Shown here piece by piece: positions 60,017 through 64,000 of a stretch of DNA of 64,000 bases; positions within the stretch are counted from its first letter, which is position 1, and every line of letters starts with the position of its first letter. Position numbers and translations under genes: made by a program. The notes beneath the pieces are model-generated. The model saw only the letters and a program-made list of their open reading frames with translations. It made no database searches and was not told where the DNA came from. The DNA is from Ruminococcus sp. YE282 (GTDB lineage Bacteria; Bacillota; Clostridia; Oscillospirales; Acutalibacteraceae). The stretch lies in assembly GCA_900101355.1 (NCBI GenBank), contig FMUV01000001.1, forward strand, positions 1 to 64,000, read 5' to 3'.

Positions 60017-60559
60017 TTGGAAGGCTTTAATGAACAGGTTGTAAAACGTAAAAATAAACTCAAAAATCTTATTATAAAAATAGTTGCGGTTTTACTTTTG
60101 ATAACAGTTCCCGTAATTTGCATTATGCTTGCTTACGTAATTACATCATATATGATATACGTAGGTTTGTTTCTGTTTTTAGGCGGAATATACCTTGTTT
60201 GGTATGTATTTTCGTCACAAAAAGTAGAGTTTGAATACTCGGTTGCGGGCGATGAACTTGACATTTCAAAGATAATTTCACTTCGCAAACGCAAAAAGGT
60301 CTGCAAAGTTCCTATCAGAGAGATTGATAAGCTTGAAAAAAACGAGGACATAATCAATAATATGCGTTTCACCAAAACATTTATTGCCGCAAGAGACGTT
60401 GACGCAAAGGATGACAATTACTATGCTGTATTTAACAGCCCTGCCTATGGAAAATGTTTGTTGATATTTTCTCCGAACGAGCAAATTCTTCAGGGAATGA
60501 AGCCGTATCTTAAAAAGGACATTGTAATTAAGCTGTTTTACAACAGAAACGTAGGTTGA
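60017..60559 (+). CDS. Two-pass membrane protein of unknown function
   Basis: A 180-residue protein with two membrane helices (about residues 21-42 and 45-68) and a cytoplasmic beta-rich domain (EFEYSVAGDELDISKIISLR, KRKKVCKVPIREIDKLEKNE). DUF6106-like proteins have this layout. Start TTG 60017 with TTAAGGAGAATT upstream. It ends 4 bases before the next gene, so it shares a transcript with nnrD. Function unknown. Confidence 0.65.
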   Translation: MEGFNEQVVKRKNKLKNLIIKIVAVLLLITVPVICIMLAYVITSYMIYVGLFLFLGGIYLVWYVFSSQKVEFEYSVAGDELDISKIISLRKRKKVCKVPIREIDKLEKNEDIINNMRFTKTFIAARDVDAKDDNYYAVFNSPAYGKCLLIFSPNEQILQGMKPYLKKDIVIKLFYNRNVG

Positions 60560-60563
60560 TTTT

Positions 60564-61439
60564 ATGCAGTTTTCAGACATAAATACAGTAAAAAAGGCTG
60601 TTTTTAACCGCCCCGACGATGCCAACAAGGGTACGCTCGGCTCTCTTTTATGCATTTGCGGTTGCTACGGAATGGCAGGAGCGGCAATAATGGCAGGCAA
60701 GTCGGCATTGAGATGCGGACTCGGCTTGTTGAAGACCGCTTTGCCGAAGAGCATTTATCCGATTGCGGCTTCACAAATCTTGGAAAGCGTTTATTTTCCG
60801 CTTGACGAGACCTCAAACGGAAAAATGGCTGTGTCAAATTTAGATTTTTTACTTGAAGAAGCAGGTAAGTCAAGCGCAGTGCTAATAGGTTGCGGACTTT
60901 CTGTTTGTGATGATACAAAATCAATTGTTAATTCTTTTATAGAAAATTGCAAAAAGCCCATGATATTAGACGCAGATGCTCTCAATTGTATTTGCGAAAA
61001 TACAGATGTATTAAAATCTGCCAAAGCACCAATCATTATAACACCGCACCCGGGCGAGATGGCACGTCTTGTGGATTTAAGCGCAAAACAGGTCAACCAA
61101 AACAGAGAACTAACCGCAAAGTCTTTTGCGAAAAAATTCGGTGTTGTAACCGTTTTAAAGGGTGCAGGAACTGTAATTGCTTCACCTGACGGAAGAATTT
61201 TGATAAATCCGACAGGAAATTCCGGAATGGCAACCGGCGGCAGCGGCGATGTTCTTGCCGGAATGACCGCCTCACTTGTTGCTCAGGGAGCGGAATTGTT
61301 TGAGGCTGCTTCTGCGGCGGTATATCTCCACGGGCTTGCAGGAGATATTGCGGCAGAAAAATTAGGCAAAATTTCTATGCTGCCTACGGATTTGATAGAT
61401 TGTATTCCGCTTGCATACGAGAGATGCAAAATTTTATAA
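60564..61439 (+). CDS. nnrD: ADP-dependent NAD(P)H-hydrate dehydratase
   Basis: NnrD (291 aa) repairs NAD(P)H damaged by hydration, using ADP or ATP. It is the kinase-like (ribokinase-fold) domain only; the epimerase domain NnrE, often fused, is absent here. KGTLGSLLCICGCYGMAGAA, LLKTALP, LDADALNCI, TPHPGEMARL and GTVIASPDGRILINPTGNSG followed by MATGGSGDVLAGM are typical, with the last holding the catalytic Asp. ATG 60564 with a weak ribosome binding site (GTAGGTTGATTTT). A terminator follows. Confidence 0.93.
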   Translation: MQFSDINTVKKAVFNRPDDANKGTLGSLLCICGCYGMAGAAIMAGKSALRCGLGLLKTALPKSIYPIAASQILESVYFPLDETSNGKMAVSNLDFLLEEAGKSSAVLIGCGLSVCDDTKSIVNSFIENCKKPMILDADALNCICENTDVLKSAKAPIIITPHPGEMARLVDLSAKQVNQNRELTAKSFAKKFGVVTVLKGAGTVIASPDGRILINPTGNSGMATGGSGDVLAGMTASLVAQGAELFEAASAAVYLHGLAGDIAAEKLGKISMLPTDLIDCIPLAYERCKIL

Positions 61440-61455
61440 TTAATATTTTAAAAAT

Positions 61456-61498
61456 AAGCGACTGTATAATTCAAATAGAATTGCGGTCGCTTTTACTT
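61456..61498 (+). terminator. Terminator of nnrD
   Basis: AAGCGAC and GTCGCTT enclose a 23-nt loop, followed by TTTACTTTA. Confidence 0.65.
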
Positions 61499-61622
61499 TA
61501 TTGATAATTATAAGGCGGAAATATAGTCCCGTTGGTATTTATTTTGTTTGGAAAATTATGCGATTAGTTAAGATGTACAAAATATAAGCACAAAATTTTA
61601 TAATTTGTTTATGAGAAATGCA

Positions 61623-61676
61623 TTGACTTTTTGTTTTATGCATATTAATATATAAGCGTACTAAATAAATTAATAC
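61623..61676 (+). promoter_or_regulatory. Promoter and probable operator of the GntR-ABC operon
   Basis: TTGACT (61623-61628), 17-base spacer, TAATAT (61646-61651), then GTACTAA-5-TTAATAC (61658-61676), an imperfect dyad at the transcription start. YtrA-type regulators commonly bind such dyads in their own promoters. Confidence 0.6.
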
Positions 61677-61703
61677 AATTAGTTTTAAGGAGGGAGGACT
61701 GTT

Positions 61704-62081
61704 GTGTTTCAAATAGATTTTGCTTCACGTATTCCAATCTACGAACAAATTTGTACTAACATCATAAAACTTGCCTCAGCCGGCGTGTTAAAACCCGGTG
61801 ATAGGATTCCTGCGGTAAGAACTTTGGCTACCCAGCTCGGAATTAATCCGAATACAGTTGCCAAATCTTTCAGGGAACTTGAGAACCGTGGTTATATATA
61901 CTCGGTTGTGGGCAGAGGAAGCTACATTACCGAAGCACTTTCAGAAAACTCTGCGGCAAAATTGCTTGCGGTTGATGAGTTTAAGGGCGCATGCGAAAAT
62001 GCACTTAATTTTGGAGTAAATAAAGAAGAACTTATTAAAATAATTGAGGATACTTTTGAAGGAGGGGAAAGTATTGATTGA
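61704..62081 (+). CDS. GntR-family (YtrA-type) regulator
   Basis: A 125-residue regulator with an N-terminal winged helix-turn-helix and almost no effector domain, as in the YtrA subfamily. FASRIPIYEQICTNIIKLAS, GDRIPAVRTLATQLGINPNT and VAKSFRELENRGYIYSVVGR match the GntR recognition helix and wing. Start GTG 61704 with AAGGAGGGAGG upstream. It overlaps the ABC ATPase gene by 8 bases, so it is probably the repressor of its own operon. YtrA-type regulators usually respond to cell-wall-active compounds. Confidence 0.9.
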   Translation: MFQIDFASRIPIYEQICTNIIKLASAGVLKPGDRIPAVRTLATQLGINPNTVAKSFRELENRGYIYSVVGRGSYITEALSENSAAKLLAVDEFKGACENALNFGVNKEELIKIIEDTFEGGESID

Positions 62082-62973
62082 AATCCAAAACCTTACGAAA
62101 CGGTTTGATAAAGTAGTAGCGGTTGATAATATTTCACTTTCTATTCCCGAGGGCTCTGTTTTGGGTCTTGTGGGCAGCAACGGCAGCGGAAAATCTACTT
62201 TGCTTCGTGTGCTTTCGGGAGTTTACCAACCCGACAACGGAGAAGTAACCATAAATTCAGCTCCGTTGTTTGATAACCCTGCTGTAAAGGGAGAATGTTA
62301 CTTTGTGCCCGACTTTCCGTTTTTTTATAATAACAGCACAATTAATAATGTAGCATTTCTTTACAGAAATCTTTATCCGAATTGGGACGAAAATCAATTT
62401 GTACACTATTGCACTTTGTTTCCGATTGATACAAATGCAAAGATTATTAATATGTCTAAAGGAATGCAAAGGCAGGCTGCCCTTATCTTGGCACTTTCGA
62501 CCTGTCCAAAATATCTGTTTCTTGACGAAATTTTTGACGGCCTTGACCCTGTTGTACGTCAGATGCTTAAAAAAATAATTGTTGACCACGTGGCTGAATA
62601 CAATTTGACAGTAGTCATTGCTTCGCACAATTTACGAGAACTTGAGGATTTGTGTGACCGTGTGTGTCTTATGCATAAGGGTAAAGTGCTTATTGAACGT
62701 GAAATTGATTCACTGAAAACGGGGCTTAGAAAGGTTCAGGTTGCCTTTACGGAAGTCCCCGATGTGCCTAATATGTTTGACGGCATAAATATCGTGAATA
62801 TCCAGAGAAACGGAAATGTCTTTAATATAACAATAAGAGGTACCGAAAAGGAGTTTTTGCCAAAACTTAATGCGCTTAAACCGGCGTACATTTCGGCTTT
62901 GCCGCTTACGCTTGAAGAAATATTTATTAGTGAAATGGGGGCAGCAGGATATGACACAAACAACATCGTCTAA
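62074..62973 (+). CDS. ABC transporter ATP-binding protein (YtrB-like)
   Basis: A 299-residue ATPase. Walker A is LVGSNGSGKSTLLRVL, the signature reads NMSKGMQRQAALILAL (the usual SGG replaced by SKG), and Walker B is KYLFLDEIFDGLDP with the catalytic Glu. The H-loop and a C-terminal domain of about 80 residues follow. Start TTG 62074 with GGAGGGGAAAGTA upstream. It overlaps the regulator by 8 bases and the permease by 23 bases. Function: probably export or lipid/peptide handling at the membrane. Confidence 0.9.
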   Translation: MIEIQNLTKRFDKVVAVDNISLSIPEGSVLGLVGSNGSGKSTLLRVLSGVYQPDNGEVTINSAPLFDNPAVKGECYFVPDFPFFYNNSTINNVAFLYRNLYPNWDENQFVHYCTLFPIDTNAKIINMSKGMQRQAALILALSTCPKYLFLDEIFDGLDPVVRQMLKKIIVDHVAEYNLTVVIASHNLRELEDLCDRVCLMHKGKVLIEREIDSLKTGLRKVQVAFTEVPDVPNMFDGINIVNIQRNGNVFNITIRGTEKEFLPKLNALKPAYISALPLTLEEIFISEMGAAGYDTNNIV

Positions 62974-64000
62974 AAACAAATTGAAGTCAGCCTTCTCTTT
63001 ATTTAAGTGGGAATTAAAATATTGCTCGGGCACATTGGCTGTGTATGCTATACTTGCGGCAGTGTTTATTATTGTTGTTTTAACCCTCACACTTTTGACA
63101 AATATACTGAATACAAACTCAGACTATTCAGATGTCGTAAATATGGCGGGTTACGCAGGCAATTTGTTGCAAGATACCGGCAAGGCGAATGTTCCGATAG
63201 TTGCGTTTCAATTTATATCTTCACAAATCATTTATTACCTGACAATTGTATTTACAATAATATATACCATAAGAGTATTTTCATACTTACATAACAAACG
63301 AAAGGCTGATTTATACGGCTCAATGCCAATCGGCAGAATTTCAATGTACTTTACACGCTGTATTACAGCGCTTGCATTTACGCTTATACCTGCATTATTC
63401 TTTTTGGGAATTATATCAATTGTCTCTTTGTGCTTCGGTCAACCGTTGATAAATGAAACCTCTATGATATATTTGCGTTTGATTATGGGTTCGGTTGCCT
63501 GCATTTCGGCTTATGGTCTGCTTGCTATATGCTGCGGAACAACATTAAACACGGTGTTTATGTTTATAATCACGTGTATTGCATATCCTGTTTCAACAAT
63601 GTTTATAAACAGCATAATTAAATCATTTTTTATTGGGTTTTATAATGATTTTCTCAGCAACAGCTTTTTTAAGGATGCACTTAATCCGCTTGCGGCTTAT
63701 AATGGAAGAAACATTGTATATTGGATAGTATTTTCAATAATATGCATTTGCGCTGGAGCATTGCTTATTAAAAGAAGAAAGTTTGAATATGCCCAGTCTT
63801 CATTTGCAATTTTTCTTCCATGCCACATTGTAAAAATTCTTATTTCATTCTTGGTAGGTATATTCCTTGGCTGTTTGTTTGGTTCACTCAACGTGTTTGG
63901 ATACGGCTATTTAGGATTCCTGTTTGGTTTTGTTCTCGGCAGTGTTCCTGCATTCGTGATAAGTCATCTGATTTTTTATAAGGGTTTTGAAAAACTTATT
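62951..64000 (+). CDS. ABC transporter permease, 3' end outside the window
   Basis: The frame opens with ATG 62951 (GCAGCAGGAT before it, so a ribosome binding site is not obvious) and continues without a stop for 350 codons to the right edge. The protein starts MTQTTSSKNKLKSAFSLFKW and has hydrophobic segments in the pattern of ABC-2 permeases (AILAAVFIIVVLTLTLLTNI, then about five more). The sequence YLHNKRKADLYGSMPIGRIS is typical of the YtrC/YtrD-like permeases of the same operon type. It overlaps the ATPase by 23 bases. Confidence 0.85.
   Translation, partial: MTQTTSSKNKLKSAFSLFKWELKYCSGTLAVYAILAAVFIIVVLTLTLLTNILNTNSDYSDVVNMAGYAGNLLQDTGKANVPIVAFQFISSQIIYYLTIVFTIIYTIRVFSYLHNKRKADLYGSMPIGRISMYFTRCITALAFTLIPALFFLGIISIVSLCFGQPLINETSMIYLRLIMGSVACISAYGLLAICCGTTLNTVFMFIITCIAYPVSTMFINSIIKSFFIGFYNDFLSNSFFKDALNPLAAYNGRNIVYWIVFSIICICAGALLIKRRKFEYAQSSFAIFLPCHIVKILISFLVGIFLGCLFGSLNVFGYGYLGFLFGFVLGSVPAFVISHLIFYKGFEKLI

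Overview
The window reads as a low-to-middle GC Gram-positive chromosome, most likely a Ruminococcus/Oscillospiraceae-type Clostridium (inference). The ffs-dnaX-ybaB-recR block, strong AGGAGG ribosome binding sites, frequent TTG/GTG starts, the DnaD plus DnaC-like primosome pair, a SpoIIM-like protein, YtrA-type GntR regulation and many peptidoglycan hydrolases all fit. Apart from the tail of an ISL3-type insertion sequence at the left edge, it is ordinary chromosome. No prophage, CRISPR array, rRNA operon or conjugative element was seen.

Layout. 1-311: end of an ISL3 element. 316-5640 (minus): tmRNA, smpB, recR, ybaB, dnaX, SRP RNA, a left-handed beta-helix protein and a PAP2 phosphatase. 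5700-9470: divergent hflX and nadBC. 9513-11594 (minus): galU and a zinc-finger membrane protein. 11724-16869 (plus): prfB, apgM, a small membrane protein, and the DnaD and DnaC-like pair. 16888-19960: tRNA-Gln, tRNA-Pro, a lipoprotein and pcrA. 20116-33350: a cysteine-rich protein, a HAD phosphatase, DUF5685, DnaJ and membrane genes, an SH3b/Ig/GH24 lysozyme, proC, a SpoIIM-like protein, tandem related secreted proteins, an acyltransferase, a CobW-like GTPase and a polysaccharide deacetylase. 33399-43135: a decayed acetyltransferase, an L,D-transpeptidase, a DNA glycosylase, ilvD, an EF-G-like GTPase, a GNAT-HD fusion, a small HTH protein and a GNAT protein. 43226-53680 (minus): a heterodimeric ABC exporter, a NatAB-like ABC pair, and the glycolytic run pgk-tpiA-gpmI, preceded by trmL. 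53810-64000: small regulators, an M23 peptidase, luxS, GH25 lysozyme, a DUF4097 lipoprotein, nnrD, and a GntR-ABC operon that runs off the right edge.

Themes. Trans-translation (ssrA/smpB), recombination and replication (recR, dnaX, dnaD/dnaC, pcrA), lower glycolysis, NAD supply and repair (nadBC, nnrD), and envelope remodelling (GH24, GH25, M23, L,D-transpeptidase, CE4) dominate.

The most unusual signal is a set of structured RNA elements of about 150-164 nt. Three clear copies (11724-11886, 54541-54703, 58572-58735) and one diverged copy (10431-10579) share motif order and paired arms whose sequences differ but still pair. Each lies just downstream of a promoter-like sequence and just upstream of an unrelated gene in the same orientation: prfB, a ribbon-helix-helix protein, GH25 lysozyme and galU. 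I could not match them to a known RNA class by eye. Other oddities are two hairpins that combine a terminator-like U-run with the next gene's Shine-Dalgarno, an SH3b domain inserted inside a GH24 lysozyme, an EF-G-like protein without the NKxD motif, a PAP2 gene whose proper start appears to be ACG, and palindromes inside or next to promoters.
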